Below, one piece after another: positions 45,131-57,264 of a stretch of DNA of 64,000 nucleotides (positions are counted from its first letter, which is position 1; each line of letters starts with the position of its first letter). The notes under the pieces were generated by a model. The model made no database searches. It was not told the DNA's origin and saw only the letters and a program-made list of their open reading frames with translations. The stretch lies in the NCBI GenBank assembly GCA_030035585.1, contig CM057481.1:58041128-58105127 (forward strand), written 5' to 3'. Source of the DNA: Dugong dugon. Its lineage: Eukaryota; Chordata; Mammalia; Sirenia; Dugongidae. Made by a program: the position numbers and the translations under genes.

Positions 45131-45647
45131 TGTTAGTTATCTAGTGTGGCTATAACAGAAATACCACAAGTGGATGGCTTTAACAAAGAGAAATTTATTC
45201 TCTCACAGTCAGGAGGCTAGAAGTCTGAATTCATGGCACCATCTCCAGGGGAAGGCTTTTTCTCTCTGTTGGCTCTGAGGGAAGGTCCTTATCATTAATC
45301 TTCCCCTGGGCTAGGAGTTTCTCGCCTCAGGGACCCTGAGTCCAAAGGACATGCTCTTCACCTGGCTCTTCTTTCTTGGTGGTAGGAGGTTCCTCTCCTC
45401 TCTACTTGCTTCTCTTTTTCATATGTCAAAAGAGATTGACTCAAGATACAGCCTAATACTGTGTATTGTCCTGCCTCGGTAACATAACTGCCTCTAATCC
45501 TGCCTCATTAACATCATAGAGGTTAGGATTTACAACACACAGGATATTACATCAGATCACAAAATGGAGGACAACCACACAGAACTTGGAATCATGGCCT
45601 AGCCAAGATGACATACATATTTGGGGAACACAATTCAATCCATAACA
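45131..45647 (-). mobile_element. 5' LTR of the MaLR-like provirus
   Basis: 517 bp; its sense strand runs from TGTTATGGATTG to ACTAACA. Matches the 3' LTR and the solo LTR at 49986-50403. Confidence 0.9.
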
Positions 45648-45690
45648 CCAGGTAATCGGATATTGCTGCTTGGGGATGGGGAGGGGGACA
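45648..45690 (+). mobile_element. MER5A-like hAT element, right part
   Basis: 'ccaggtaatcggatattgctgcttggggatgg' continues the element broken at 39125; its first five bases are the provirus target-site duplication. Confidence 0.75.
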
Positions 45691-46433
45691 CACATGGTGA
45701 AGCATTAAATATACTACTCGATCCCTGTCTAAAAATGTTGTACATCAATAAAATAAGGAATGTGATATTTGACCTGTCTATGCCATAGACTACTGGGAAG
45801 GTAAAATGGGTGCTGTTGGTGAAGTGTTTGGAAAAGTTAAAATTGCACTACAAATCTCAGTTGCTATGTGTATTCTTCAATAGGAGAATGCTTCAAAGAT
45901 GTGGTGGTTTGTAGAGAGCCTTTGGTCAACAGTAAGACCATGAGGAAGACTGACAACTTGGCAAGAACAGAGAACCTTATTTTATATTTGTAGGATGGGT
46001 AGAACTCGGGGCTTTTGTCTCCAGTTGGTATTTAGGAAGTCATTCCTGAATGTTCTTCATGTACTGAAAGTCATTGTCTATGAAGCATACATGATCTCGT
46101 ACTTTTTAAAACATTACTAAGTAATTATTATGAGAACATTGGGATAGGAATGGGTAATCAATATTTTAAATGTTCCACGAGTGTAATTTCTCTCCTTACA
46201 AAGTCTTCTTTACAAGATTTGCTATCTTGTTGAGGTGTGTTTAAAAATAAATAAATAAAGATAGCCCTGAGCTGGGGAGTTGCACACAAGCAATTAGTCG
46301 TTTAAGGACTCATTAATCACTAGTTTAAATCCCAGGGTCTTCAGCAATCCTAATTAATGCCTGAGATCTCAACTTGAGTCGTGCTACTAAGTCAGCCTTT
46401 CCAGACCTTGCATGATAGGGCCAGGGGGCCCTA
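45691..46433. other. No recognisable gene or repeat
   Basis: Apparently unique AT-rich sequence. Confidence 0.5.
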
Positions 46434-46445
46434 CAATGATGTTAA

Positions 46446-46611
46446 AACAAACAAAAAAAAAAAACCAAATCCATTGCCGTCAAGTTGATTCTGACTCATA
46501 GCGACCCTATAGGACAGAGCAGAACTGCCCCGTAGGGTTTCCAAGGAGTGGCTGGTGGATTCAAACTGCTGACCTTTTGGTTAGCAGATGAGCTCTTAAC
46601 CATTGCACCAC
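46446..46611 (-). mobile_element. AfroSINE, short type, with target-site duplication
   Basis: Nearly consensus copy with tail A run at the left. Perfect 12-bp 'caatgatgttaa' at 46434-46445 and 46612-46623. Confidence 0.93.
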
Positions 46612-46623
46612 CAATGATGTTAA

Positions 46624-47717
46624 CGCTGTTTAATTTTAAACACATACCTTTAAGCTTAACGAACTTCCTAACAAAGAAATAATTCTGAGGAAGAATTATA
46701 CAGAGAGAATCCAATATGAAGAGAGGGACAGGATTGAATTTATTTCACTACTTATTAAATAGTACTGAATGTTAAAAAAAAATTAGAAATCACATCATAT
46801 TCCCATATAACTTGAGCAATTCTAGATACTTAGCACGCAAAAAGTACACATAGCCCCCCAAATTATCCCACTACCTCATGTAACCAAAGAGGGAGCAGTT
46901 CCAAGGCTGCAGGAAAAAAATCAGCTTTGTTGATTTATTAAGAGATGGTTCAGTAGACAAAAATATTACATATATTGAATAAATAATCTAAGGAAATTAC
47001 AAGGGTCATTTCGACTGCATGCAGTTTTCAGTTCAAACGTAACCTTTTGCAACTAACCCTGCCTGAGAGATGCTGCTGCTGTAAATGGCATATCTACTTG
47101 GTTCAAGGCAACATGGATAAATCTTAGATTATAGCAAGTGCTGAATAACAAAGCTGTAGCATTTAGTAGTAACAGTCATAGCAGTTATGAAATCAGTGGT
47201 AGTAATCATAATAGTAGATAATACAGTCAAAGAAACGTCTCTGAACAAACATTAGGGATTCTCGGAGCCTGAACCAAGCTCTTGGTTGTGGTGGCTTAAC
47301 TTTTTCTAGGCACTTTAATTAAGGAATTGTCCTGGATAATTGATCAGTTTTAGAATTTAGTGTTGCTTCCTTTAGGAGATTACCTCCATGGGGTAAACAT
47401 GGTCATTTACACAGAGATAGTTCCTTGTTCTGACTATAAGCTCATTACCCTGACATCCTACTTGTGATTTTTCAAATGGAACCATTCATTTATCCTGCAG
47501 ATTATTTAATTATTAATTTTTCTAGCACAGTTTAAACTTAAAAAAAAAAAAAAGGAAATTCTATATCATAGATTACTTGCATTAATGCAGTTTCTGTCAA
47601 GGGCTGGGCTGAAAAGCAACTAGAGTTCTGGCCTGTGTAATTTAATATGAATATTGAGAGCATTTTGGATTAGCTTTTAGGTGTTAAAGATAAAAATGTC
47701 CTCCTGTATCTTCATCC
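46624..47717. other. No recognisable gene or repeat
   Basis: AT-rich; an A13 run at about 47541-47553 has no recognisable element attached. Confidence 0.5.
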
Positions 47718-47925
47718 TGGGTGGTACAAATTGTTACGTGCTGGGCTACTAACCAAAAGGTTGGTGGTTAGAATCCACTCATAAGGTGCCCCAGAGGGAA
47801 GGCCTGGTGATCTACTTTTGAAAGGTCACAGCCTTGAAAACACTATGGAGCACAGTTCTACTTTGAAACACATAGAATTGCCATGAGTCAGAATCGACTG
47901 AACAATGCCTGTTGTTTTGTTTTGT
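47718..47925 (+). mobile_element. AfroSINE, long type
   Basis: Head 'catcctgggtggtacaaatt', middle 'gagggaaggcctggtgatc', tail 'atagaattgccatgagtcag'. Confidence 0.88.
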
Positions 47926-47934
47926 TTTGCAATC

Positions 47935-48930
47935 TTTTAGAAGTGGCGTGGTGTCAGACCTCCTCATCTAACTTCATGAGCATCAGCATCAGACCAAAGC
48001 CGATTCCTATGAGGTGGACGTCAGACATACCTCCACTCTTGAACCTTTTTACCAATTCTGACACAAGCTGTCCCTCCCATAGCACTCTCTACTTCTCTAA
48101 TGGGTTTGATAATTTGTTGCAATGGCCACACAGAACTCACAGACCATACTTACGATTATGGGGTTTATTAGGGAAGTAACAGGTTACAATTAAGGATCAA
48201 CTTGGAAGTAACAGGAACTAGTCAAGACACAGTTCTTCGACCAGGACAACTTCTTCTCCAGCCATGCCCACAGACAGTCCTCTAATACTGGGCCCTGCTT
48301 GGGCCTAGCCTCGGCCACCAGGACCTTGCTGTCTCCCTTGGCCCTTGCTCTCGGCCTCAGCCTCTGCTCTCAGTTCTTTCTCAGGCCTGGACTCTGCCCT
48401 GCTCAGGCAAGTGTTACAACCGTCTTTAGCTCCACCAATAAGTGCCCAGAGGCAGCCCACTCCACCAGCAAGCCTCCTGCCCGCAGGCTGTCAGCTCTGT
48501 TGCTCTGTGGGCCAGGAAGCCCACTGTAGCCTCCTTGCTCCATGGGTTGGGAAGCCCACTGTGCCATCTCGTGCCAGTCTCCTAGTTGTGCTGCCATCAT
48601 TTCTCTGCTGCTGGACTCTGCTGTGCTTGCTGCTGCTTCTTGCTGTCTTGCACATCTCGAGTATTATAGCTGTAACTGTCTCCTGGGTCTAAGAGGTTCT
48701 TAGAGCAGGGACCCTGGGTCCAAATGACACACGTGCTCCTGGCTCTTCTTGATGGTAGTGAAGTCCCCCCTCCAACCTGTGGGATTAGCTCCCTTTAAGC
48801 CTAGCAGGATAACAAAACTAACCAACCCCATACAAGGGTTCCATGTACCTTAGTTGCATAGTCCCACCCCCATAAGTTTCCATGTACCTTATTGTGTTAG
48901 CAGATTATCCAAGCCCCTTGGTGGGCCACA
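47935..48930 (-). mobile_element. LTR-like retroviral mosaic
   Basis: On the minus strand 'cctaataaaccccataatcg' supplies an AATAAA signal, followed by 'gtctgtgagttctgtgtggcc', typical of an LTR 3' part. The stretch 48420-48780 shares ordered blocks with the provirus interior (for example 'ataagtgcccagag', 'aagcctcctgcc') and with MaLR LTRs ('ggaccctgggtccaaatgac', 'cctggctcttctt'). The overlapping frames at 48299-48692 are therefore not a gene. Boundaries and family are uncertain. Confidence 0.6.
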
Positions 48931-48935
48931 AACAA

Positions 48936-49150
48936 CTTATTTATTTATTTATTTATTTATTTTTACTGTGGCAAGTATACAGGTGACAGAACATTTGCCT
49001 TTCTTACAATCATCACATGTATGGTTCAGTGATATTAATTACTTTCATCATGTTATTCAACCATCACCAGTAATCGTTCCCAAATTTATTCATCACCCTT
49101 AACGGAAGCTGTGTCCCCTAAGCATTGTGTCTTCCTTTCTGGGACATAAA
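48936..49150 (-). mobile_element. Old L1 3' end with (ttta)n
   Basis: (ttta)n at about 48937-48964 followed by 'actgtggcaagtatacagg', 'atggttcagtgatattaatt' and 'attcaaccatcaccagtaatc', an antisense L1M-like tail. Confidence 0.7.
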
Positions 49151-49164
49151 TATTTATTATTATT

Positions 49165-49225
49165 TATTGATTTCACCTCATGGTGACCCTATGTGTGTCA
49201 GAGTAGAAATGTGCTTCATCGGTTT
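49165..49225 (-). mobile_element. AfroSINE fragment
   Basis: 'tgatttcacctcatggtgac' and 'atgtgtgtcagagtagaaatg' are tail sequence of the long type in antisense. Confidence 0.65.
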
Positions 49226-49239
49226 TCTTTGTCTGAGTA

Positions 49240-49985
49240 TGTGTGTATTTTTAATTTTATTTTGTTGTTATTAAGAATATACACAGCAAAACATGCACCA
49301 GTTCAACAGTTTCTACATGTACAATTCAGTGACATTGATTATATTCTTTGAGAGCTGTGAAACCATTCTCATCCTCCTTTTCTGAGTTGTTCCTCCCCCA
49401 TTAACATAAACTCACTGCCCCCTAATGTTTCTGTGTCATCTTCCAAGTTGCTATTGTCACTTTGATTCCATATAAATAGTGCTTCAATGAGCATAATGCT
49501 CAAGGCAGACATTTTCTACTACATAAGCTAAACTATTGTTTAGTTTTAAGATTATCTCAGGGCAATAGTTTCAAGGGTTCATCCAGCCCCCATGGCTCCA
49601 GAAAGTCTGGAGTTCATGAGAATTTGAACTTCTCTTCTGTATTTTCCCCCCTTTTAATCAGGATCCTTCAATAGAATCTTTGATCCTAAAAGTTCAGTAA
49701 TGGTACCAGGCACCATCCAGTTCTTCTGGTCTCATAGCAAAGGAGGCAATTGTTCATGGGGGCAATTAGCCACACATTCCATATCCTCTTCTTGACTCTC
49801 CTTCTTCCTCTGTTGCTCCAGGTAGATAGAGACCAATTGTCGTGGCTTGGATGGCGTCTTTCAAGCTTTTAAAAACCCATGCACTATGCAACATACTAAG
49901 AGGTAGAACAGAACCACTAAACATTTTATTAGGCCAATTAACTGGGATGTTCCATGAAACCATAACACTAAACGTCCAAACCAAA
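49240..49985 (-). mobile_element. L1 3' UTR, third type, interrupted by an LTR
   Basis: Antisense 3' end ('aagaatatacacagcaaaac', 'acaattcagtgacattgatt') followed by a long distinctive 3' UTR ('ggtaccaggcaccatccag', 'ggcttggatggcgtctttcaa'). It probably continues at 50404-50460 beyond the solo LTR. Confidence 0.75.
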
Positions 49986-50403
49986 TATCTTAGCTATCTA
50001 GTGCTGCTATAACAGAAATACCACAAAAGGATGGCTTTAACAACAAACAGAAATTTATTTTCTCACAGTTGAGGAAGCTAGAAGTCTGAATTCAGGGTAT
50101 CAGCTCTAGGGGAAGTCTTTCTCTCTCTGTTGGCTCTGGAGGAAGGTCCTTGTCTCTTCTGAGCTTTTGCTCCTGGACAATCTTCATGTGGCTGGGGATC
50201 TCTCTTCCCCCATCTCTGCTTGCTGGCTTCCTTGTTTAATCTCTTTTATATCTCAAAAGAGATTGACTCAAGACACACCCTACACTAATCCTGGATCATT
50301 AACATAACAAAGACAACCCATTACCAAATGGAATTATAACCACAGGCATAGAGGTTAGGAATTACAACACTTATTTTCGGGAGACATAATTCAATCCATA
50401 ACA
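49986..50403 (-). mobile_element. Solo MaLR-like LTR
   Basis: 418 bp, same family as the provirus LTRs but about 100 bp shorter. Flanks 'ccaaa' (49981-49985) and 'ccaag' (50404-50408) fit a 5-bp target-site duplication with one change. The sense strand contains the TATA-like 'gatataaaagag'. Confidence 0.88.
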
Positions 50404-50460
50404 CCAAGGAACCAAATCCCATGTGGCTTTTGGTTGTACATAAGCAGCCTAAACAGCTAC

Positions 50461-52606
50461 TGTTTTTTGTTGTTGTTTTTGTAAGTATATCTATCACACA
50501 ACTTTTTCCAGTTCAACTTTTTACAAGTGTACAACTTAATTACAGCAATTACAGTAATTGGTTATGCAACCCTACCCTGAGTGAAATGCAATTTTTCCAT
50601 CAGCATTACACTGTCCCCACCTTTCCTCCTCCCACCTGCCCCTGGTAACCACTAATAAACTTTGGTCTGTATACATTTGCCTGTTCTTGTCTTTTTATAT
50701 AAGTGATGTCATACAATGTTTGTCCTTTTGTGATTGATTTATTTCACTCAGCATAATGTCTTCAAGCTCCATTCATATGGTCGTACTGTATCAAGACTTT
50801 GTTTCTCCTACTGGCTGGTAGTATTCCATTTTATGAATGTACTACATTTTGTTTATCCATTCATCTGTTGATGGGCATTTAGGTTGTTTCCACCTTTTGG
50901 CTATTATGAATAGCGCTGCAATGAACACTGGTGGACAAGTCACTATTTGAATCTCTGCTTTCAAGTCTTTTGGGTATATACCTAGGAGTGGAATTGCTGG
51001 ATCATATGGTAGTTCTATGGGGCAGTTCTACTCTGTCCTATAGGGTGGCTATGAGTCGGAATCAATTCGACCTCAACGGGTTTGTTTTTTTTTTCTTTTT
51101 TAATGGTAGTTCTATTTTTAGTTTTTTCAGTAACCACCACCCTGTTGTCCACAATGGCTATACCATTTTGCATTCCCACTATCAATGGATAAGGTTTCCA
51201 GTTTCCCCATATTCTCACCAACATTTGTTATTTTCTTTTTTCATTCAATCTTAGCTATCTTAGTCGGAGTGAAATGGTACCTCCACTGTGGTTTTGATTT
51301 GCATCTGTCTGATAGCTAGCGATATTGAACATTTTTTCATGTGTTTAGTGCCCATTTGAATATCTTCTTTGGTGAAATGTCTATTCAGATCCTTTGCCCG
51401 TTTTATGATTGGGTTATTTGTCTTTTTGTTGTTAATTTGTCGAAGTTTTATGTCTCCGGTTATTACATTTTTATTGGATATATGGTTTCTGAAGATATTC
51501 TCCCAGTGGTAGCTTGTCTTTTCATTCTTTTGGTAAAGTCTTTTAATGAACAAAAGTTTTAAATTTTTATGAGGTCCCATTTATTTATTTTGTCTTTTAC
51601 TGTTTGTGTTTCATTATTATATGAGATAATCCATTGTTAAAAGCTAGGCCCTGCATTTTCTTCTGAGAATTTTATGGTCTTAGTCTGCATATTTAAGAGC
51701 CTTAATCTATTTTGAATTTGTTTTTGTGTATGGTGTGAGGCATGGATCCTGTTTCATTTTTCTGCATGTGGAAATCCAGTTTTACCAGGACCACTTATTG
51801 AAGAGATTCTTCTTTCTCCATTGAATGGGATTAGCATTCTTGTCAAAAATCAACTGACCATAGATGTATGGGTTTATTTCTGGACTCTTAATTCTATTCC
51901 ATTGTTCTATGTGTCTATTGTTATACCAGTACCAGGCTGTTTTGATTACTGTAGCTGTATAATAAGTTTTAAAATCAGAAAGTGTGAGTTCTCCTACTTT
52001 GTTCTTTTCTTTTAACATTACTTTAGGTATTCAGAGCCTCTTTTCATTCCATGTAAAGTTGAGGATTGGTTTCTTCATTTCTGTAAAGAAGGCTGTTGGA
52101 ATTTTGACTGGGATTACGTTGAATCTAGAGATCACTTTCGGTAATGTTGACATCTTTACAAAATTAAGTCTTCCAACCCAAGATCATGGAACATCTTTCC
52201 ATTTATTTAAATCTTCTTTAATCTCTTTCAACAGTGTTTTATAATTTTCATTGTAGAAGTCCTTCATGCCCCTGGTTAGGTTTATTCCTAGGTATTTTAT
52301 TCTCTTAGATGTTATTGTAAATGAAATTCTTTCCCTGATTTCCCTTTCAGATTTCTCATTGCTGGTGTATAGAAACCCAACTGATTTTTGTTTGTTGACC
52401 TTGTACACTGCAACTTTGCTAAATTCTTCTACTAGCTCTAGAAGTTTTCTTGCAGACTCTTAGGAATTTTCTCTATGTAGGATCATAACATCTGTAAATA
52501 GAGATAATTTTACTTCTTCTTTTCCAATCTGGATAATTTTTCTTTGTTTTTCTTATCTTATTGCTCTGGCTAGGACTTCTAATACAATATTGAATAGAAG
52601 TGGCAC
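50461..52606 (-). mobile_element. Older L1 with decayed ORF2 (copy D)
   Basis: Antisense 3' end (50461-50880), then ORF2 remnants: C-terminal pieces (51260-51580, '[20 protein letters not shown]') and 51782-52018 ('[20 protein letters not shown]'), and a reverse-transcriptase-connecting piece (52184-52408, '[20 protein letters not shown]'). It is truncated at about 52606. More diverged than copies A-C. Contains one nested SINE tail. Confidence 0.9.
51019..51102 (+). mobile_element. 5'-truncated AfroSINE nested in L1 copy D
   Basis: Only the last part ('ggggcagttctactctgtcc', 'gctatgagtcggaatcaatt') plus a T-rich tail. Perfect 13-bp 'atggtagttctat' at 51006-51018 and 51103-51115. Confidence 0.9.
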
Positions 52607-52713
52607 AAGCACCTTATTTTCATAGTCCTACCCAATCATTTTGTGGGAATTACAAGACCATGGCTAGAAGGGCCATATAAAAGCAATTCACAGCATTGTA
52701 GTCTTCTACCTAA

Positions 52714-52733
52714 GTGTGTGTGTGTGTGTGTGT
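52714..52733. repeat. (GT)10 microsatellite
   Basis: Ten uninterrupted gt units. Confidence 0.9.
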
Positions 52734-52756
52734 CTATACATACTTTTTGTTTATTT

Positions 52757-52915
52757 GCTTAATAATATTTTCTTGTGTCTTTGGTGAAAGCTTACACAGC
52801 AGTTTAGGTTCTCAGTCAACAATTTCTATACAAGTTGTTCAGTGACATCAGTTACATTCTTCACAATGCATGAACATTTTCATTTTTTCCATTCCAGTTG
52901 TTCTGTCACCTAGGT
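52757..52915 (-). mobile_element. L1 3'-end fragment
   Basis: 'ggtgaaagcttacacagcag', 'aggttctcagtcaacaattt' and 'ttcagtgacatcagttacat' match antisense L1 3' ends seen elsewhere in the window. Confidence 0.65.
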
Positions 52916-53824
52916 GTATATTTGAGTACTTATAAATATATGGGTTTACAGGTAACTTTTATGCTTTTTAAAAATCTAAGTTTGCCTCAATTTTATTAGC
53001 TAAAATCACGTCTTTCATGAAACTACCAAACAAGGGTTGGTACATTTAGTATACCTGTGGTACCAGGTATTATGTTGTACGAACTGCAGTATGCTTTACA
53101 GGTTACAAAATGTATTCACATACAACATCTCAATCCATTGATATTCCAATAAGCAATATCAAAAACCAAGAAGAACTTAGAATGTGAAGGTGAAGGGAAC
53201 ATATTGTTAAGGAAAATTCAACGTAGTATATCATTTGCTGCATAGTTATGGTATAGTATAATGAATGCATCGAATAAGTACATAGAATAAGGTATGGTAT
53301 AATGTGTTCAGAATATGGACCCACAAAAGAAACTGGAGCCCAAGGATTCTCTTCACTTTTGCTTTTTTGCTTTCTCCATTCCCCACCCCAATTCTTTCTT
53401 GGTACAAGAACTTGCAGATGTGGCCTCATCGTGTCCCAGTGTTGGAACATACTGAATCTGCCACTTCATCCTGGGCTTCCTGTAACTGTCCTCATCCTAC
53501 AATTTAATATGGAACAGAAGGTATGGGTGAGGGTATTTATGAGAACTTCTGTGTTGCAGGAATTTGAGGGCAGAAATTATGCCTAGGCCCTGTGACGTAG
53601 ATTATCACCATGAAAGAGTAATTATGAAATACTGACTTCAGGATTCAAAGGATACTCTCTGAGGTCACCTATTCTAACATTCTAATTGTAGTTTCTTTAT
53701 CCAAAGGACCCAGAAAAATAGATTCATTAGCTTTGATTTTTTTTTTTTTGTAAACTGTATCATATATAGGAAATTAGAAAACATACTTGCTCATTTTAAA
53801 GAATAATAATAATGGAAACACCCC
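52916..53824. other. No recognisable gene
   Basis: The overlapping frames at 53130-53586 are shadows of one another, with no recognised domain. A T run is at about 53738-53749. Confidence 0.45.
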
Positions 53825-55787
53825 TGAACGTAGACTAGCTAAAGCTAAAGGAAGATGATGAAGTAAAAGAGCTGAACAGAATATTTCAAAGAGCAGCTTG
53901 AAAAGACAAAGTAAAGTATTATAATGAAATGTGCAAAAACCTGGAGTTAGAAAACCAAAAGGAAAGAATATCTTCGGTATTTCTCAAGCTGAAAGAACTG
54001 AAGAAAAAATTTAAGTCTCAAGTTGCAATATTGAAGAATTCTATGGGCAAAATATTGAATAATGTAGAAAGTATCAAAAGAAGATGGAAGGAATACACGG
54101 AGTCACTGTATCAAAAGGAATTGGTCAATGTTCAGCCATTTCAGGAGGTAGCATATGATCAAGAACCAATGGTACTGAAGTAAGAAGTCCAAGCTGCACT
54201 GAAGGCATTGGTGAAAAACAAGACTCCAGGAATTGACGGAATACCAACTGAGATGTTTCAACAGAAAATAACAAATGTTGGCGAGGATATGGGGAAATTG
54301 GAAACCTTATCCATTGATGGTGGGAATGCAGAATGGTACAGCCATTGTGGACAACAGTGTGGTGGTTGCTGAAAAAAACTAAAATGATGGAGGTGCTCAC
54401 TTGTCTATGCCAAGAAACTTGGAAGACAGCTACCTGGTCAACTGACTGGAAGGGATAAATATTTGTGCCCATTCCAAAGAAAGGTGATCCAACAGAATGA
54501 GGAAATTATCGAACAATATCATTACTATCACAAGCAAGTAAAATTTTCCCTGAAGATCGTTCAAAAGCAGTTGCAGCAGTACAATGACAGGACACTTCCA
54601 GAAGTTCAAGAAGAGGATATGGAATGAGGTATATCATTGCTGATGTCAAATAGATCTTGGCTGAAAGTAGAGAATACCAGAAAGATGTTTACCTGTGTTT
54701 TATTAACTATGCAAAGGCATTTGACTGTGTGTATCATAACAAATTATGGATAACATTGTGAAGAATGGGGATTCTAGAATACTGAATTGTTCTCATGAAG
54801 AACCTGTACATAGGCCAAGAGGCAGTTATTTGAACAGCATAAGGGGATACTGCATGGTTTAAAATCAGGAAAGGTGTGCATCAGGGTTGTATCCTTTTAC
54901 TATACTTATTCAATCTGTATGCTGAGCAAATAATCTGAGACGTTGGACTATATGAAAAAGACCATCACACCAGGATTGGAGGAAGACTCATTCACAACCT
55001 GCGATATACAGATGATACAACCTTGCTTGCTGGAAGTGAAGAAAACTTGAAGCACTTAGATAAGAGCAAAGACTACAGCCTTCAGTATGGATTATGCCTC
55101 AACATAAAAAAAAAAAAAAAATCCTCACAACTGGACCAATAAGCAAAATCCTGATAAATGGAGAAAAGATTCAAGTTTTCAAGGATCTCATTTTACTTGG
55201 ATCCATGATCAACACCCATGGAAGCAGTAGTAAAAAAGATCAAATGATTTATTGCAATAGGCAAATCTGCTGCAAAAGACCTCTTTAAAGTGTTCAAAAA
55301 CAGAGATATCACTTTGAGAACTAGGGTGCACCTGACCCAAGCCATGTTATTTTCAATTGCCCAATATGCATGCAGAAGCTGGACAATGAATAAGGAAGAC
55401 CAAAGAAGAATTGATGTCTTTGAATTATGGTATTGGCAAAAAATATTGAACATACATACTGTGGACTGCCGGAAGAAAGAATAAATCTGTCTTGAAAGAA
55501 GTACAGCCAGAATCCTCCTTAGAAGCGAAGATGGCAAGACTTTGTCTCACTTACTTTAAACATGTTATCAGGAGGGACCAGTCCCTTGATGACGACATCA
55601 TGCTTGGTAAAGTAGATGGTCAGCATAAAAAGAGGAAGATCTTCAACAAGATGGATTGACACAGTGGCTGCAACGGGCTCAAACATAGCAAGGATTGTGA
55701 GGTGACACAGGACTAGGCAGTGTTTCATTCTGTTGTACATAGTCTCTATGAGTTGGAACTGGCTTGATGGCTCTTAACAACAACAGG
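53825..55787 (+). mobile_element. RTE LINE (copy 3), 5'-truncated
   Basis: Begins in the linker before the reverse transcriptase ('ctgaacgtagactagctaaag') and runs to the tail 'agtctctatgagttggaact...cttaacaacaaca'. Contains the catalytic box as YTDD (55005-55016) instead of YADD, and many stops. A piece of L1 ORF2 is embedded at about 54263-54382. Confidence 0.9.
54263..54382 (+). mobile_element. L1 ORF2 fragment embedded in RTE copy 3
   Basis: 'gaaaataacaaatgttggcg', 'ggtgggaatgcagaatggtac' and 'gccattgtggacaacagtgt' correspond to L1 ORF2 near its 3' end (compare 42463-42580). It lies on the same strand between RTE phrases 'gagatgtttcaaca' and 'atgatggaggtgctcac'. No poly(A) tail or target-site duplication. 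Confidence 0.85.
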
Positions 55788-55869
55788 ATGTATCATAGGA
55801 TATTGCTGGTTCCCAGCATCTGCCATGTCCTCCTCCCCAGAGGTATCTGCTATCCTAACTTTTGTGATT

Positions 55870-56860
55870 ATCATTCCTTTACGTTTCTTGATAGTACCTC
55901 CTAAGCATGTAACCCGAAACACTACAGTTTAGCTTTACCTGTTTGTTTATATAAATGGAATTATAGGTATATATTTTGTGTGTTCCTTATTCATCAATAT
56001 TACATGTGGTTGTAATTTGTTCACTTTCATTGTTGTATAGTATTCCATCATAAGAATCTATCAGAGTTTATTAATCCATTCAATGCTGAGGAACTTTTTC
56101 AGTTGTATGACTTTCACAAGCAATGTAATATTTTTGTATGTATCTTCTGTTGTATGTGTGAAAGAGTTTTTCTACAATACATACATGGAATTGTAGTTCC
56201 TGGGTTATGCATATGTTTACTTGTTAATATGCAACTATTTTCTAGTTTGTACTGTTAAAGGGTATTTTTCTAAAAATATAATATCATGACTCTAATACAA
56301 ATATAAAATCATACATGACCAAGGTTTTATCTAACTCATTCATCTTTAAGAGAACCTGTAAAATTTTACAATAGGTTCAAGGAAGAATTCAGAGAACTGA
56401 CAAATATATCAGCACCAGGAATAATGAAAAGATGCCAATACACTGGGCAATCAACAATTCCAAATCTATTTTTTTGTCCATAGATATGGACAAAATTTGC
56501 ATGTCTGTGGACAAGAATCACTTGCGTTACTTCAGTTTTCTATAATTTAGAGCTGTAAAATAGCTCAAAGACAATGAAAGGTGGTGATGACCTTGAAGGA
56601 TGTGCTAGTTAAGACACCTAGTAATTTTTTTGGTCCTTTTCAAAGTCTTTTAGAATTTTTCCCTATAGTACCCCTTTACACTCTTACTGGCAGTGCATGA
56701 GAGACCCAGTTGCTACACATTCTTGCCACATTTGGTAATGACATACCTTCTCATTTTTGTCATTTTGGTATCTCATTATGGCTCTTATTTGCACTTCTAT
56801 GATTCATAATAAAGTTAACCACCTTTTTGTGTATTCATTGACCATTTGGATAGCTTCTGG
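55870..56860 (-). mobile_element. Very old L1/HAL1-like sequence
   Basis: 'tgtatagtattccatcataag', 'gtttattaatccattcaatgctgagg' and 'ttggtatctcattatggctc' are decayed antisense LINE ORF2 3' sequence. About 56280-56620 between the recognisable parts is not assignable. Confidence 0.55.
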
Positions 56861-56874
56861 TTATGCTGACTTTT

Positions 56875-57264
56875 TAGAGCGAGAAGGGACTCAAGAGGTT
56901 CTCTAGGGTAGAATGTCCCCATCTTCTGTCATTCTCCTACCTCCTTTACAGTGTTGGGCTTATCTGTATATCTACTGTATTATTATTAATATTTTTCTTT
57001 AAATGGACTCATTGTACATGTATCATTTTTTACATATATTGATTTTAAAATTTACATGAATATGATAAATGGAAAAGCAATATCAATTTGTATGAACAGA
57101 GGATAACAGTTCAAATGAATACAATAAAAACAAAAGCGCATCGTTGAATTTAACTAATTACACTGGCCTCCAAACAGGCAGCCTGAGATTCCTCCTTCTG
57201 TCTCTCTTTTCTTTCTCTTCCTACTTCTACTCCTCAATTTAAAAAGAAAATAATCAAATATTAG
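56875..57264. other. No recognisable gene or repeat
   Basis: AT-rich, apparently unique. Confidence 0.5.

Larger units (their letters stand above)
39126..45647 (-). mobile_element. MaLR/ERVL-like provirus with nested insertions
   Basis: Read on the minus strand: 5' LTR (45647-45131), internal region (45130-43929) and 3' LTR (39643-39126). A perfect 5-bp target-site duplication 'ccagg' lies at 39121-39125 and 45648-45652. The internal-LTR junction was opened by L1 copy C (40141-43914), and family X LTRs then or separately entered at 39644-40122 and within the L1. Only about 1.2 kb of internal sequence is retroviral, as for non-autonomous MaLR elements. No gag, pol or env frame is recognisable. 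Confidence 0.88.

Noticed and set aside
48299..48692. Overlapping serine/leucine-rich frames as a small gene
   Set aside because: They lie within an LTR-like mosaic that shares blocks with the MaLR provirus; no domain is visible.
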